A stretch of 64,000 bases of DNA from Pseudomonas nicosulfuronedens (GTDB taxonomy: Bacteria; Pseudomonadota; Gammaproteobacteria; Pseudomonadales; Pseudomonadaceae): assembly GCF_005877905.1 (NCBI RefSeq), contig NZ_SWDV01000031.1, positions 1-64,000 of the forward strand. The letters are read 5' to 3'. The translations under genes and the position numbers were made by a program. The notes under the pieces were generated by a model. It had not been told where the DNA came from, searched no databases, and saw only the letters and a program-made list of their open reading frames with translations. This document shows, piece after piece, positions 25,489 through 37,094 of this stretch (positions are counted from its first letter, which is position 1; the number at the start of each line of letters is the position of its first letter).

Positions 25489-26877
25489 ATGGCTGACTTG
25501 CAGATCTACAGCACGCTGTCCAAGACCAAGGACAGCTTCAAGCCGCTGGTGGGCAACCAGGTACGCATGTACGTGTGCGGCATGACCGTGTACGACTTTT
25601 GCCACATCGGCCATGCCCGCGTGATGGTGGCGTTCGACGTCATTGCTCGCTGGCTGCGCCATCGCGGCTATGACCTGACCTATGTGCGCAACATTACCGA
25701 CATCGACGACAAGATCATCCGTCGCGCCCAGGAGAACGGTGAATCGTTCGAAGACCTGACCGCCCGCATGATCGCTGCGATGCATGAAGACGAGGCGCGC
25801 CTGTCGGTCCTGCGTCCGGACATCGAGCCGCGCGCCACCGGCCATATCGCCGGCATGCACGAGATGATCCAGACCCTGATCGACAAGGGCTACGCCTACG
25901 CGCCGGGCAACGGCGACGTCTACTACCGGGTTGGCAAGTTCGCCGGCTACGGCAAGCTGTCGCGCAAGAAGATCGAAGACCTGCGCATCGGTGCGCGGAT
26001 CGAGGTCGACGAATCCAAGGAAGACCCGCTGGACTTCGTGCTCTGGAAAGGCGCCAAGCCGGGCGAGCCGAGCTGGGAGTCGCCCTGGGGCGCCGGGCGT
26101 CCGGGTTGGCACATCGAGTGCTCGGTGATGTCTACCTGCTGCCTGGGCGAGACTTTCGACATCCACGGCGGCGGCCCGGACCTGGTGTTCCCGCACCACG
26201 AGAACGAGATCGCGCAGAGCGAGGCGGCCACCGGCAAGCTCTATGCGGCCAGCTGGATGCACGCCGGCGCGGTGCGCGTGGATGGCGAGAAGATGTCCAA
26301 GTCCCTGGGCAACTTCTTCACCATTCGCGAAGTGCTGGAGAAATACCATCCGGAAGTCGTGCGCTTCCTGCTGGTCTCCAGCCACTACCGCAGCCCGATC
26401 AACTATTCCGAAGACAACCTCAAGGAAGCGAAGGGCGCACTGGAGCGTTTCTACACCGCGCTGCGCGGTCTGCCGCAGGTGGCTGCCGAGGGTGGCGAGG
26501 AGTTTGTTGAGCGCTTCGGCAATGCAATGGATGACGACTTCGGTACGCCGGAAGCGGTTGCCGTGCTGTTCGAGATGGTCCGCGAGGTCAATCGTCTACG
26601 CGAAAGTGACCCGGCGGCAGCGGCTGCTCTCGCGGCGCGCGTGCGTGAGCTGGGTGCTCTGCTGGGCGTGCTGCAGCTGGGTGCCGACGAGTTCCTCCAG
26701 GCCGGCGCTGTCGGCAAGGTCGACGCCGCGCAGGTCGAGGCGCTGATTCAGGCTCGCCTGGATGCCCGCGCGGCGAAGAACTGGGCTGAATCCGACCGCA
26801 TCCGCGACGAGCTGACCGCTCTGGGCGTCGTGCTGGAAGATGGCAAGGGTGGCACTACCTGGCGTCTCGCCGAGTAA
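25489..26877 (+). CDS. cysS: Cysteinyl-tRNA synthetase
   Basis: This class I synthetase charges tRNA-Cys, using a zinc ion to select cysteine. The 462-residue protein has the first zinc cysteine in YVCGMTVYD, the HIGHAR motif, further zinc ligands in IECSVMS and FPHHENE, and EKMSKSLGN as the KMSKS loop. The helical DALR-type domain is at the C-terminus. It lies directly behind glnS and is closed by a strong terminator. Confidence 0.98.
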   Translation: MADLQIYSTLSKTKDSFKPLVGNQVRMYVCGMTVYDFCHIGHARVMVAFDVIARWLRHRGYDLTYVRNITDIDDKIIRRAQENGESFEDLTARMIAAMHEDEARLSVLRPDIEPRATGHIAGMHEMIQTLIDKGYAYAPGNGDVYYRVGKFAGYGKLSRKKIEDLRIGARIEVDESKEDPLDFVLWKGAKPGEPSWESPWGAGRPGWHIECSVMSTCCLGETFDIHGGGPDLVFPHHENEIAQSEAATGKLYAASWMHAGAVRVDGEKMSKSLGNFFTIREVLEKYHPEVVRFLLVSSHYRSPINYSEDNLKEAKGALERFYTALRGLPQVAAEGGEEFVERFGNAMDDDFGTPEAVAVLFEMVREVNRLRESDPAAAAALAARVRELGALLGVLQLGADEFLQAGAVGKVDAAQVEALIQARLDARAAKNWAESDRIRDELTALGVVLEDGKGGTTWRLAE

Positions 26878-26893
26878 AGTTGTCCTGGAAATG

Positions 26894-26922
26894 AAAAAGG
26901 CCGCTGATCAGCGGCCTTTTTC
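26894..26922. terminator. Bidirectional terminator between cysS and folD
   Basis: AAAAAGGCCGCTGATCAGCGGCCTTTTT is near-perfectly symmetrical; T tracts on both strands let it serve cysS and the converging folD. Confidence 0.93.
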
Positions 26923-26940
26923 TTGCTCGTCGAAAGCCTG

Positions 26941-27795
26941 TCAGGTGTGCAGGTGTTCGGCGGCGTACAGCGTGTTTTCCAGCAGGCAGGCACGGGTCAT
27001 CGGGCCGACGCCGCCCGGCACCGGGGTGATCCAGCTGGCGCGCTCGGCGGCAACGTCATATTCAACGTCGCCCACCAGCTTGCCGTCGGCCTGGCGGTTA
27101 ATGCCCACGTCGATGACGATGGCGCCTTCCTTGATCCACTCGCCCTTCACCAGGCCTGGCTTGCCGGCGGCCACGACCACCAGGTCGGCGCGGCGTACGT
27201 GATCGGCCAGGTCGCGGGTGAATCGGTGGGTCACGGTGACGGTGCAGCCGCCCAGCAGCAGTTCCAGTGCCATGGGGCGGCCGACGATGTTCGATGCGCC
27301 CACTACCACAGCGTCCATGCCGTAAAGATCGACGCCAGTGCTTTGCAGCAGGGTCATGATGCCTTTCGGGGTGCAGGGGCGCAGCAGCGGGATGCGCTGG
27401 GCCAGGCGGCCGATGTTGAAGGGGTGGAAGCCGTCCACGTCCTTGTCCGGGCTGATGCGCTCCAGCAGTTGGGAGGCATCGAGGTGGGCGGGGAGGGGCA
27501 GCTGGACGAGGATGCCGTCGATGGCCGGGTCGGCGTTCAGGCGGTCGATCAGTGCCAGCAGCTCTTGCTGGGTGGTGCTGGCGGGGAGGTCGTACGCCTG
27601 GGAGAGGAAGCCGACCTCTTCACAGTCCTTGCGCTTGTGCGCGACATAGACCTGAGAGGCGGGGTCGCTACCGACCAGGATCACAGCCAGGCCGGGGATG
27701 CGCAGTCCTTGCTGGCGGCGTTCATTGACGCGTTGGCCAATCTGCTGGCGGAGGCTGGCGGCGATCGCTTTGCCGTCGATCAGTTTTGCAGTCAT
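26941..27795 (-). CDS. folD: Bifunctional methylene-THF dehydrogenase / methenyl-THF cyclohydrolase
   Basis: FolD interconverts 5,10-methylene-, 5,10-methenyl- and 10-formyl-tetrahydrofolate with NADP. The 284-residue protein has the active-site lysine in VAHKRKDC (near 56), [15 protein letters not shown] and [15 protein letters not shown]. The start at 27795 gives the normal length. It converges with cysS. The 260 nt upstream carry the tRNA promoter on the other strand. Confidence 0.96.
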   Translation of the reverse strand: MTAKLIDGKAIAASLRQQIGQRVNERRQQGLRIPGLAVILVGSDPASQVYVAHKRKDCEEVGFLSQAYDLPASTTQQELLALIDRLNADPAIDGILVQLPLPAHLDASQLLERISPDKDVDGFHPFNIGRLAQRIPLLRPCTPKGIMTLLQSTGVDLYGMDAVVVGASNIVGRPMALELLLGGCTVTVTHRFTRDLADHVRRADLVVVAAGKPGLVKGEWIKEGAIVIDVGINRQADGKLVGDVEYDVAAERASWITPVPGGVGPMTRACLLENTLYAAEHLHT

Positions 27796-27927
27796 GTCGG
27801 GGGGATAACCATTAAGGCGGGAGAAAAGAAGGCGCGCATTTTCGCATGCTGCCTCCATAAGGCAAAGGCGGGAGCCCCTGATTTGGCGTAACTCCTTTAT
27901 CTCTTTGAACTTTTTTTAAAAAAGTTG

Positions 27928-27956
27928 TTGACGGGGTATGGCCTCATCGATAACAT
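27928..27956 (+). promoter_or_regulatory. Sigma-70 promoter of the tRNA cluster
   Basis: TTGACG and TAACAT are exactly 17 nt apart and are followed by a GC-rich discriminator (GCGCCCC), typical of stringently controlled stable RNA promoters. The first tRNA starts about 95 nt downstream. Confidence 0.8.
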
Positions 27957-28056
27957 GCGCCCCGCTTGCCGAGCACAGCCTGAAACACGAAAGAGGCGGT
28001 GCCAACCGATCTGGTGGTAACGCCAGGTCTGCTTAGCAAGGGTTGCCGCCACTAAA

Positions 28057-28133
28057 GCGCCCGTAGCTCAGCTGGATAGAGCATCCGCCTTCTAAGCGGA
28101 TGGTCGCAGGTTCGAGTCCTGCCGGGTGCGCCA
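28057..28133 (+). tRNA. tRNA-Arg (anticodon TCT)
   Basis: A cloverleaf with acceptor GCGCCCG/CGGGTGC, GTTCGAGTC T-loop and loop CTTCTAA gives anticodon TCT, reading AGA/AGG. CCA is encoded. It is the first tRNA of three. Confidence 0.96.
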
Positions 28134-28164
28134 AGTGGCGTTCGGTACAAGCAAATGTAATATG

Positions 28165-28240
28165 GTGGGCGTAGCTCAGTTGGTAGAGCACAGGATTGTG
28201 GCTCCTGGTGTCGTGGGTTCGATTCCCATCGTCCACCCCA
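28165..28240 (+). tRNA. tRNA-His (anticodon GTG)
   Basis: The acceptor stem GTGGGCG/CGTCCAC, the extra G at 28164 (the -1 G of tRNA-His) and loop TTGTGGC give anticodon GTG. CCA is encoded. It lies 31 nt behind tRNA-Arg. Confidence 0.96.
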
Positions 28241-28250
28241 TATTCCGAAG

Positions 28251-28280
28251 CGCCAGGCCCAGAGCCTGGCGTTTTCGTTT
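28251..28280 (+). terminator. Terminator between tRNA-His and tRNA-Leu
   Basis: CGCCAGG pairs with CCTGGCG and is followed by TTTTCGTTT. It probably ends, or partly ends, the tRNA-Arg/His transcript; tRNA-Leu starts 13 nt later. Confidence 0.7.
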
Positions 28281-28292
28281 CTGCGGTACCCT

Positions 28293-28377
28293 GCGGACGT
28301 GGTGAAATTGGTAGACACGCCGGATTTAGGTTCCGGTGGCGCAAGCTGTGAGAGTTCGAGTCTCTCCGTCCGCACCA
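28293..28377 (+). tRNA. tRNA-Leu (anticodon TAG)
   Basis: An 85-nt class II tRNA with a long variable arm, acceptor GCGGACG/CGTCCGC, and anticodon loop TTTAGGT giving TAG, which reads CUN codons. CCA is encoded. Confidence 0.95.
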
Positions 28378-28519
28378 TCTTCTTTCCATAAGCTCTCGCA
28401 TCCGTGAATTTCCGCAGCTTCCACTCGGGGTGACTTCTGCATTTCTAGCTACTAGAATGCTTGCCCTTGATTCTGGGAGCCGGAAGGACCGGCTTACGTC
28501 TGTGCCACGAGGAATATCC

Positions 28520-29830
28520 ATGCAAGTTTCCGTTGAAAGCACCTCCGCTCTTGAGCGCCGCATGACCGTTGGCGTGCCGGCCGAGCGCATCGAGACCGAA
28601 GTCAACAAGCGTCTGCAGCAGACCGCTCGTCGCGCCAAGGTTCCTGGCTTCCGTCCCGGCAAGGTGCCGATGAGCGTGATCCGTCAGCGCTATGAAGCCG
28701 CCGCTCGTCAGGAAGCCCTCGGTGACCTGATCCAGGAAACCTTCTACGAAGCCGTGGTCGAGCAGAAGCTGAACCCGGCTGGTGCCCCCTCCGTCGAGCC
28801 GAAAGTGTTCGAGAAAGAGAAGGGCCTTGAGTACATCGCTACCTTCGAAGTCTTCCCCGAGTTCCAGGTTGCCGGTTTCGACGGTATCAAGGTCGAGCGC
28901 CTGCAGGCCGACGTGGCTGACGCCGATCTCGACAACATGCTGGAAATCCTGCGCAAGCAGAACACCCGCTTCGAAGCTGTTGACCGCGCCGCTCAGAACG
29001 ACGACCAGGTGAACATCGACTTCGTTGGCAAGATCGATGGCGAAGCCTTCGCTGGTGGTTCCGCCAAGGGCACCTTGCTGGTGCTGGGCTCTGGCCGCAT
29101 GATTCCGGGCTTCGAAGAAGGCCTGGTCGGCGCCAAGGCCGGTGAAGAGCGCGTTCTGAACGTAACCTTCCCCGAGGACTACCAGAACCTGGACCTGGCC
29201 GGCAAAGCCGCCGAGTTCACCGCTACCGTCAACAGCGTCGCCGAGCCGAAGCTGCCGGAACTGAACGAAGAGTTCTTCGCTCTGTTCGGCGTCAAGGAAA
29301 GCACTCTGGAAGGCTTCCGCACCGAAGTTCGCAAGAACATGGAGCGTGAGCTGCGTCAGGCCATCAAGTCCAAGGTGAAGAACCAGGTGATGGAAGGTCT
29401 GGTAGAGACCAACCCGATCGAAGTTCCGAAAGCCCTGATCGGCAACGAAGTCAATCGTCTGCGCGTCCAGGCTGTCCAGCAGTTCGGTGGCAACATCAAG
29501 CCCGACCAACTGCCGGCCGAGCTGTTCGAGGAGCAGGCCAAGCGCCGCGTCGTGCTGGGTCTGATCGTCGCCGAGCTGGTCAAGCAGCACGAGCTGAAGG
29601 CTGATGAAGCCCGCGTTCGCGAAATGATCGAAGAGATGGCTTCCGCTTATCAGGAGCCGGAACAGGTTGTTTCCTGGTACTACAAGAACGACCAGCAACT
29701 GAACGAAGTTCGCTCGGTTGTACTGGAAGAACAAGTTGTAGATACTGTCCTGCAGAAGGCCAATGTGACCGACAAGCAGGTATCCTACGAAGACGCGGTC
29801 AAGCCTGCAGAAGCTCCGCAAGCGGCCTGA
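28520..29830 (+). CDS. tig: Trigger factor (ribosome-bound chaperone)
   Basis: Trigger factor binds near the ribosome exit tunnel and shields nascent chains. The 436-residue protein has the ribosome-docking loop GFRPGKVP (near 44), a central FKBP-type isomerase domain ([14 protein letters not shown] near 160-175) and a long helical C-terminal domain. The start at 28520 follows GAGG. It leads the conserved tig-clpP-clpX-lon order; a stable hairpin with a TTCG tetraloop separates it from clpP. Confidence 0.98.
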   Translation: MQVSVESTSALERRMTVGVPAERIETEVNKRLQQTARRAKVPGFRPGKVPMSVIRQRYEAAARQEALGDLIQETFYEAVVEQKLNPAGAPSVEPKVFEKEKGLEYIATFEVFPEFQVAGFDGIKVERLQADVADADLDNMLEILRKQNTRFEAVDRAAQNDDQVNIDFVGKIDGEAFAGGSAKGTLLVLGSGRMIPGFEEGLVGAKAGEERVLNVTFPEDYQNLDLAGKAAEFTATVNSVAEPKLPELNEEFFALFGVKESTLEGFRTEVRKNMERELRQAIKSKVKNQVMEGLVETNPIEVPKALIGNEVNRLRVQAVQQFGGNIKPDQLPAELFEEQAKRRVVLGLIVAELVKQHELKADEARVREMIEEMASAYQEPEQVVSWYYKNDQQLNEVRSVVLEEQVVDTVLQKANVTDKQVSYEDAVKPAEAPQAA

Positions 29831-29851
29831 TCCTTCGCTTCGTTCGATTGT

Positions 29852-29879
29852 CACAAGCCAGCCTTCGGGCTGGCTTGTG
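29852..29879 (+). promoter_or_regulatory. Stable hairpin between tig and clpP
   Basis: CACAAGCCAGCC TTCG GGCTGGCTTGTG is a 12-bp perfect stem with a UUCG tetraloop. The following bases are CGTCTATAG rather than a T run. It may be a weak terminator or an mRNA 3'-end stabiliser that sets the tig:clpP ratio. Confidence 0.65.
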
Positions 29880-29923
29880 CGTCTATAGAGACATGACTTT
29901 TTATTAGGGAGTGATCGTCGGAC

Positions 29924-30562
29924 ATGCATAATCCTTATATGCCGCAAGTTCCGAACATTCAGGCCGCTGGTGGTCTGGTGCCGATGGTGGTGGAGCAGTC
30001 CGCCCGCGGTGAGCGTTCCTACGACATCTATTCGCGCCTGCTGAAGGAGCGGATCATCTTCCTGGTGGGCCAGGTAGAGGACTACATGGCCAACCTCGTG
30101 GTTGCCCAGCTGCTGTTCCTCGAGGCCGAAAACCCGGACAAGGACATCCACCTCTACATCAACTCCCCGGGTGGTTCCGTGACTGCTGGCATGTCGATCT
30201 ACGACACCATGCAGTTCATCAAGCCCGACGTGTCCACCATCTGCGTGGGCCAGGCGTGCAGCATGGGTGCCCTGCTGCTGGCCGGCGGCGCCGCTGGCAA
30301 GCGCTACTGCCTGCCGCATTCGCGCATGATGATCCACCAGCCGCTGGGTGGCTTCCAGGGCCAGGCCTCGGATATCGAGATCCACGCCAAGGAAATCCTC
30401 TTCATCAAGGAACGCCTGAACCAGGTGCTGGCGCACCACACCGGCCAGCCGCTGGATGTCATCGCCCGCGATACCGATCGTGACCGCTTCATGAGCGGCG
30501 ACGACGCCGTCAAATACGGTCTGATCGATCAGGTCTTCACTCAGCGTCCTTCCGCCAGCTGA
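29924..30562 (+). CDS. clpP: ATP-dependent Clp protease proteolytic subunit
   Basis: ClpP forms the tetradecameric serine protease chamber fed by ClpX or ClpA. The 212-residue protein has the catalytic serine in [10 protein letters not shown], histidine in [10 protein letters not shown] and aspartate in DTDRD. It starts with a short propeptide ([13 protein letters not shown]). clpX follows with 107 nt between, containing a hairpin and a sigma-32-like promoter. Confidence 0.98.
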   Translation: MHNPYMPQVPNIQAAGGLVPMVVEQSARGERSYDIYSRLLKERIIFLVGQVEDYMANLVVAQLLFLEAENPDKDIHLYINSPGGSVTAGMSIYDTMQFIKPDVSTICVGQACSMGALLLAGGAAGKRYCLPHSRMMIHQPLGGFQGQASDIEIHAKEILFIKERLNQVLAHHTGQPLDVIARDTDRDRFMSGDDAVKYGLIDQVFTQRPSAS

Positions 30563-30578
30563 GTCTCTCCGCTGTACC

Positions 30579-30598
30579 GCGGCCGGTAATCCGGCCGC
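30579..30598 (+). promoter_or_regulatory. Hairpin between clpP and clpX
   Basis: GCGGCCGG TAAT CCGGCCGC is an 8-bp perfect stem without a T tract. It probably acts as a partial attenuator or processing site in the clpP-clpX transcript. Confidence 0.55.
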
Positions 30599-30605
30599 TC
30601 GCGGG

Positions 30606-30634
30606 CTTGAAAATGCCTGCGAATGCCTTCATCT
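30606..30634 (+). promoter_or_regulatory. Sigma-32-like heat-shock promoter of clpX
   Basis: CTTGAAA (exact -35) and CTTCATCT (like CCCCATNT) are separated by 14 nt. It lies about 36 nt before the clpX start. Confidence 0.6.
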
Positions 30635-30669
30635 TGTCCTTCACGTATATCCCCGATTGGAACGATCGA

Positions 30670-31950
30670 ATGACTGACACCCGCAACGGCGAGGACAACG
30701 GCAAGCTGCTGTATTGCTCCTTCTGCGGCAAGAGCCAGCACGAAGTGCGCAAGTTGATTGCCGGCCCCTCGGTCTTTATCTGCGACGAGTGCGTCGACCT
30801 GTGCAATGACATCATCCGTGAGGAGGTGCAGGAAGCACAGGCAGAGAGCAGTGCGCACAAGCTTCCGGCGCCGAAAGAGATCCGCACCATCCTCGATCAG
30901 TACGTGATCGGCCAGGAACGTGCCAAGAAAACCCTGGCAGTAGCGGTGTACAACCACTACAAGCGTCTGAACCAGCGTGAGCGCAAGGACGACGTCGAGT
31001 TGGGCAAGAGCAACATCCTGCTCATCGGGCCGACCGGCTCGGGCAAGACCCTGCTCGCCGAGACCCTGGCGCGCCTGCTCAATGTTCCCTTCACCATCGC
31101 CGATGCCACCACCCTCACCGAGGCTGGCTATGTGGGCGAGGACGTCGAGAACATCATCCAGAAGCTGCTGCAGAAGTGCGACTACGATGTCGAGAAAGCC
31201 CAGATGGGTATCGTCTACATCGACGAAATCGACAAGATCTCGCGCAAATCCGACAACCCGTCGATCACCCGCGACGTCTCCGGCGAAGGCGTTCAGCAGG
31301 CTCTGCTGAAGCTGATCGAAGGCACCGTGGCTTCCGTGCCGCCCCAGGGCGGCCGCAAGCACCCGCAGCAGGAGTTCCTGCAGGTCGACACCCGCAATAT
31401 CCTGTTCATCTGCGGTGGCGCGTTCGCTGGCCTGGAAAAGGTCATCCAGAACCGTTCCACCAAGGGCGGCATCGGTTTCAATGCCGAGGTTCGCAGCCAG
31501 GAAGCGGGCAAGAAGGTCGGTGAGGCGCTGCGTGAGGTCGAGCCGGAAGACCTGGTGAAATTCGGTCTGATCCCCGAGTTTGTCGGCCGCCTGCCGATCA
31601 TCGCGACCCTTGACGAGCTGGACGAGCCTGCGCTGATGCAGATTCTGACCGAGCCGAAGAACGCGTTGACCAAGCAGTACGCCAAGCTCTTCGAGATGGA
31701 AGGCGTGGACCTCGAGTTCCGCCCGGACGCGCTCAAGGCTGTCGCCCGTCGCGCGCTGGAGCGCAAGACCGGCGCCCGCGGCCTGCGTTCGATCCTCGAA
31801 GGCATCCTGCTCGACACCATGTACGAGATCCCCTCGCAGAACGATGTCAGCAAGGTGGTGATCGACGAAAGCGTTATCGAGGGCTCCTCCCAGCCGCTGC
31901 TGATCTACGAGAACAGCGAGCAGCCGGCCAAGGCTGCACCTGACGCCTGA
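30670..31950 (+). CDS. clpX: ClpXP protease ATPase subunit ClpX
   Basis: ClpX is the AAA+ unfoldase that selects substrates for ClpP. The 426-residue protein has the N-terminal C4 zinc domain ([18 protein letters not shown]), Walker A GPTGSGKT (near 120), Walker [11 protein letters not shown], the pore region and the ClpP-contact IGF tripeptide in GGIGFNAEV. The start at 30670 (MTDTRNG) is the usual one. A strong terminator follows. Confidence 0.98.
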   Translation: MTDTRNGEDNGKLLYCSFCGKSQHEVRKLIAGPSVFICDECVDLCNDIIREEVQEAQAESSAHKLPAPKEIRTILDQYVIGQERAKKTLAVAVYNHYKRLNQRERKDDVELGKSNILLIGPTGSGKTLLAETLARLLNVPFTIADATTLTEAGYVGEDVENIIQKLLQKCDYDVEKAQMGIVYIDEIDKISRKSDNPSITRDVSGEGVQQALLKLIEGTVASVPPQGGRKHPQQEFLQVDTRNILFICGGAFAGLEKVIQNRSTKGGIGFNAEVRSQEAGKKVGEALREVEPEDLVKFGLIPEFVGRLPIIATLDELDEPALMQILTEPKNALTKQYAKLFEMEGVDLEFRPDALKAVARRALERKTGARGLRSILEGILLDTMYEIPSQNDVSKVVIDESVIEGSSQPLLIYENSEQPAKAAPDA

Positions 31951-31956
31951 AACCAG

Positions 31957-31981
31957 AAGGGGCCCTAGGGCCCCTTTTTTC
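31957..31981 (+). terminator. clpX terminator
   Basis: AAGGGGCCC TA GGGCCCCTTTTTTT directly follows the clpX stop and insulates lon, which has its own promoter. Confidence 0.92.
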
Positions 31982-31996
31982 TTCCCATCTACCGCG

Positions 31997-32025
31997 CTTG
32001 TTTTTTCCCAGTCCTAACCCCATCT
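31997..32025 (+). promoter_or_regulatory. Sigma-32 heat-shock promoter of lon
   Basis: CTTGTTT and CCCCATCT are separated by 14 nt, close to the sigma-32 consensus CTTGAAA-N13-14-CCCCATNT. It lies about 60 nt before the lon start and behind the clpX terminator. Confidence 0.75.
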
Positions 32026-32083
32026 TAGGCCGAAGGGTCCAATCCCATCGTTTTGGCCAAGTGCCGCTGTAGAGCCGAATATC

Positions 32084-34480
<2,397 letters not shown>

Positions 34481-34493
34481 TTGGGGGGCTTTC

Positions 34494-34523
34494 TTGACAC
34501 TGTTTTTGAGCCCTTGTTATAAA
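34494..34523 (+). promoter_or_regulatory. Sigma-70 promoter of hupB
   Basis: TTGACA (exact) and TATAAA are separated by 18 nt. It lies about 93 nt before the hupB start and just behind lon, so hupB is highly and independently expressed. Confidence 0.85.
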
Positions 34524-34616
34524 GCGGCACTTGCTTTGTCAGTTGGCAAACCAGCACCTGCTTTTGCTTACACCTAACACATAGAAACATACTCAACAGA
34601 AATAAGGGGACTTAGA

Positions 34617-34889
34617 GTGAACAAGTCGGAACTGATCGATGCTATCGCCGCATCTGCTGATATCCCGAAAGCTGTTGCCGGTCGCGCTCTGGACGCGGTG
34701 ATCGAGTCCGTAACTGGCGCCCTGAAGGCTGGTGACTCCGTCGTACTGGTAGGCTTCGGCACCTTCGCTGTCAAAGAGCGCGCTGCTCGCACCGGTCGCA
34801 ACCCGCAAACCGGCAAGCCGATCAAGATCGCTGCTGCTAAGATCCCGGGCTTCAAGGCCGGTAAAGCCCTCAAGGACGCTGTCAACTAA
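34617..34889 (+). CDS. hupB: DNA-binding protein HU-beta
   Basis: HU is an abundant nucleoid protein that bends DNA without sequence specificity. The 90-residue protein starts at GTG 34617 behind AGGGGA. It has the dimerisation helices ([14 protein letters not shown]) and the DNA-binding arm signature [21 protein letters not shown]. It lies between lon and ppiD in the conserved order. Confidence 0.98.
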   Translation: MNKSELIDAIAASADIPKAVAGRALDAVIESVTGALKAGDSVVLVGFGTFAVKERAARTGRNPQTGKPIKIAAAKIPGFKAGKALKDAVN

Positions 34890-34941
34890 GCGTCTTTTTG
34901 GACTTGACCTGGACCGGTTCAACCTCGGTTGGGCCGGTCAC

Positions 34942-35016
34942 GGAGCGATGACCCGGCTGGCGTAGGTCGGTTGGAATCATCAGGGGTCACGGGCTCAATG
35001 CCCGCAAGCTCCACCA
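34942..35016 (+). other. tRNA-like relic with encoded CCA, downstream of hupB
   Basis: A 75-nt segment starts with GGAGC and ends GCTCC-A-CCA, giving a five-pair acceptor stem. U8 and the G18-G19 pair of a D-loop are in place, and the T-arm reads GGGCTCAATGCCC, two bases from a canonical T-arm. The anticodon stem does not pair in the canonical place; instead TGACCC (34949-34954) can pair with GGGTCA (34984-34989). It is most likely a decayed tRNA or a tRNA-like 3' end of the hupB mRNA. No amino acid can be assigned. Confidence 0.5.
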
Positions 35017-35024
35017 GTTACGAG

Positions 35025-35052
35025 AAGGCGCATCCTCGGATGCGCCTTTCTT
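35025..35052 (+). terminator. Terminator after hupB and the tRNA-like element
   Basis: AAGGCGCATCC TC GGATGCGCCTTTCTT forms a GC stem with a T-rich tail, 9 nt behind the CCA of the tRNA-like element and before ppiD. Confidence 0.88.
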
Positions 35053-35116
35053 ATATCCGCCTTTTTTCCACGCCGCGCCGCCATTGACGGTGAGCCGTGG
35101 CCGCGTCGGGGGCCGC

Positions 35117-37006
35117 ATGCTGCAAAACATCAGGGACAATTCCCAAGGCTGGATCACCAAGACCATCCTGGGCGTGATCGTTGTCCTCATGGCTTTGACC
35201 GGGTTCGATCAGATCATTCGCGCAACCCACCACGAGAACGTCGCTGCTCAGGTCAACGGTGAAGACATCGGTCTGCCGGAACTGCAGCAGGCCGCGGACA
35301 TGCAGCGTCGCCAGCTGATGCAGCGCCTGGGCAAGGACTTCGATTCGTCCATGCTCGACGACAAGCTGCTCAAGGATTCCGCGCTGAAGTCGCTCATCGA
35401 GCGCAAGCTGATCCTGCAGGCCGCCCAGAACGACAAGTTCGCCTTCTCCCAGCAGGCGCTGGATCAACTGATCCTGTCGACTCCTGAATTCCAGGTGGAG
35501 GGCAAGTTCAACGCCGACCGCTTCGACCAGGTCATCCGCCAGATGGGCTATGACCGCATGCAGTTCCGCCGCATGTTCGGCGAGGAAATGCTGATCGGTC
35601 AGCTGCGCGCCGGCATCGCCGGTACCGGCTTCGTCACCGACGACGAGCTGAATGCGTTTGCCCGCCTGGAGAAGCAGACCCGCGACTTCGCCACCCTGAC
35701 CCTCAAGGCCGACCCGGCCAAGAGCAAGGTCGGGGACAGCGAGATCAAGGCGTACTACGACGCCCATAGCACCGAGTTCATGACTCCCGAGCAGGTCACC
35801 ATCGACTACGTCGAGTTGAAGAAGTCGGCCTTCTTCGACCAGGTCGAGGTGAAGAAGGAAGATCTCGATGCTCTCTATCAGAAGGAAATCGCCGGCCTGG
35901 CCGAGCAGCGCGACGCCGCGCACATCCTGATCGAGGTGAACGACAAGCAGAACGACCAGCAGGCCAAGGCCAAGATCGACGAGATCAAGGCGCGCCTGGA
36001 CAAGGGTGAAGACTTCGCCAAGCTGGCCAAGGAGCTGTCCAACGATACCGGTTCTGCGGCCAACGGTGGTGACCTCGGCTTTGCCGGTCGTGGCGTGTAT
36101 GACCCGGCCTTCGAGGAGTCGCTGTATGCGCTGAAGAAGGGCGAAGTCTCTGCCCCGGTGAAGACCTCCTACGGCTGGCACCTGATCAAGCTGCTGGGCG
36201 TCGAAGCGCCGGAAGTTCCGACCTTCGATAGCCTCAAAGCCAAGCTGGAGCACGAAGCCAAGGCCCAACTGGTCGAGCAGCGTTTCGTCGACGCGACCAA
36301 GCAGCTGGAAAGCTCCGCCTACGAAGCTTCCGATCTGGGCCAGCCGGCTCAGGACATGAGCCTGAAGGTGCAGACCAGCAAGCCGTTCGGCAAGGAAGGT
36401 GGTGAGGGCGTGACTGCCAACCGCCAGGTCATCCAGACTGCTTTCAGCCCCGAGGTGCTGGAAGAGGGTGCCAACAGCGGCGCCATCGAACTGGACCCCG
36501 ACACCGTAGTTGTGCTGCGCGTGAAGGAGCACCACAAGCCTGAGCAGGAAACCCTGGAGCAGGTGAGTGCCGATATCCTCAAGCGCCTGCAGGTCGAGCA
36601 CGCTGCCACCGATGCCAAGGCTCGTGGTGAAGCGCTGCTGGCTGGTCTGCGCGATGGCAAGATCCCGCTGACCCAGGCCCAGGAAGGCCAGGACTGGAAG
36701 GTCGTGGAAGCAGCCGCCCGTGGTCAGGAAGGTGTCGATCCGGTCGTGCTGCAGAGCGTGTTCCGCATGGCTCGCCCGGAAGGCGCCGGCAAACCCGGCC
36801 TGGGTGGTGTCGCGCTGCAGAACGGCGACTTCGTGTTGGTCAAGCTCAGTGGTGTGAGTGAGCCGGAGGCCAAGCCGACCGAGGAAGAGAAAGCCATGTA
36901 TCAGCGCTTCCTCGCCTCGCGTAGCGGCCAGGACGATTTCTCGGCCTTCCGTCGCTACCTGCAGGATCAGGCGAAGATCGAGAAGTTCGACGACGCCAAG
37001 AAGTAA
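35117..37006 (+). CDS. ppiD: Periplasmic folding chaperone/isomerase PpiD (SurA-N and parvulin domains)
   Basis: PpiD is anchored in the inner membrane near the Sec translocon and helps outer membrane proteins leave it. The 629-residue protein has a short cytoplasmic N-terminus, one membrane segment (TILGVIVVLMALTGFDQII, about residues 16-35) and a SurA-N-like chaperone region. A parvulin domain at about 265-360 has DAAHILIE and GWHLIKLL. The start at 35117 (MLQNIRDN) matches the family N-terminus; the upstream in-frame TTG start is not needed. Confidence 0.95.
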   Translation: MLQNIRDNSQGWITKTILGVIVVLMALTGFDQIIRATHHENVAAQVNGEDIGLPELQQAADMQRRQLMQRLGKDFDSSMLDDKLLKDSALKSLIERKLILQAAQNDKFAFSQQALDQLILSTPEFQVEGKFNADRFDQVIRQMGYDRMQFRRMFGEEMLIGQLRAGIAGTGFVTDDELNAFARLEKQTRDFATLTLKADPAKSKVGDSEIKAYYDAHSTEFMTPEQVTIDYVELKKSAFFDQVEVKKEDLDALYQKEIAGLAEQRDAAHILIEVNDKQNDQQAKAKIDEIKARLDKGEDFAKLAKELSNDTGSAANGGDLGFAGRGVYDPAFEESLYALKKGEVSAPVKTSYGWHLIKLLGVEAPEVPTFDSLKAKLEHEAKAQLVEQRFVDATKQLESSAYEASDLGQPAQDMSLKVQTSKPFGKEGGEGVTANRQVIQTAFSPEVLEEGANSGAIELDPDTVVVLRVKEHHKPEQETLEQVSADILKRLQVEHAATDAKARGEALLAGLRDGKIPLTQAQEGQDWKVVEAAARGQEGVDPVVLQSVFRMARPEGAGKPGLGGVALQNGDFVLVKLSGVSEPEAKPTEEEKAMYQRFLASRSGQDDFSAFRRYLQDQAKIEKFDDAKK

Positions 37007-37012
37007 AAGACA

Positions 37013-37037
37013 GGGCCGCGCAAGCGGCCCTTGTTTT
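37013..37037 (+). terminator. ppiD terminator
   Basis: GGGCCGC GCAA GCGGCCC followed by TTGTTTT, 6 nt behind the ppiD stop. Confidence 0.85.
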
Positions 37038-37048
37038 ATCGGGTACAA

Positions 37049-37077
37049 GAAAAAGGCCGCATCAGCGGCCTTTTTCT
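37049..37077. terminator. Bidirectional terminator between ppiD and fabI
   Basis: AAAAAGGCCGC ATCA GCGGCCTTTTT has A and T tracts on both sides and serves the converging fabI transcript as well as ppiD read-through. Confidence 0.92.
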
Positions 37078-37094
37078 TTGCCTGGGATAAGATC

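Noticed and set aside
27907..27926. Runs of T and A (CTTTTTTTAAAAAAG) as a terminator between folD and the tRNAs
   Set aside because: There is no GC stem, and the run directly precedes a good TTGACG/TAACAT promoter, so an AT-rich UP-like element is more likely.
28244..28280. CGCCAGG hairpin as part of a fourth tRNA
   Set aside because: No D- or T-arm is present; it is a simple stem followed by T and works better as a terminator.
37049..37077. Palindrome as an attachment or repeat site
   Set aside because: The stem is flanked by A and T tracts between converging genes, so it is an ordinary bidirectional terminator.
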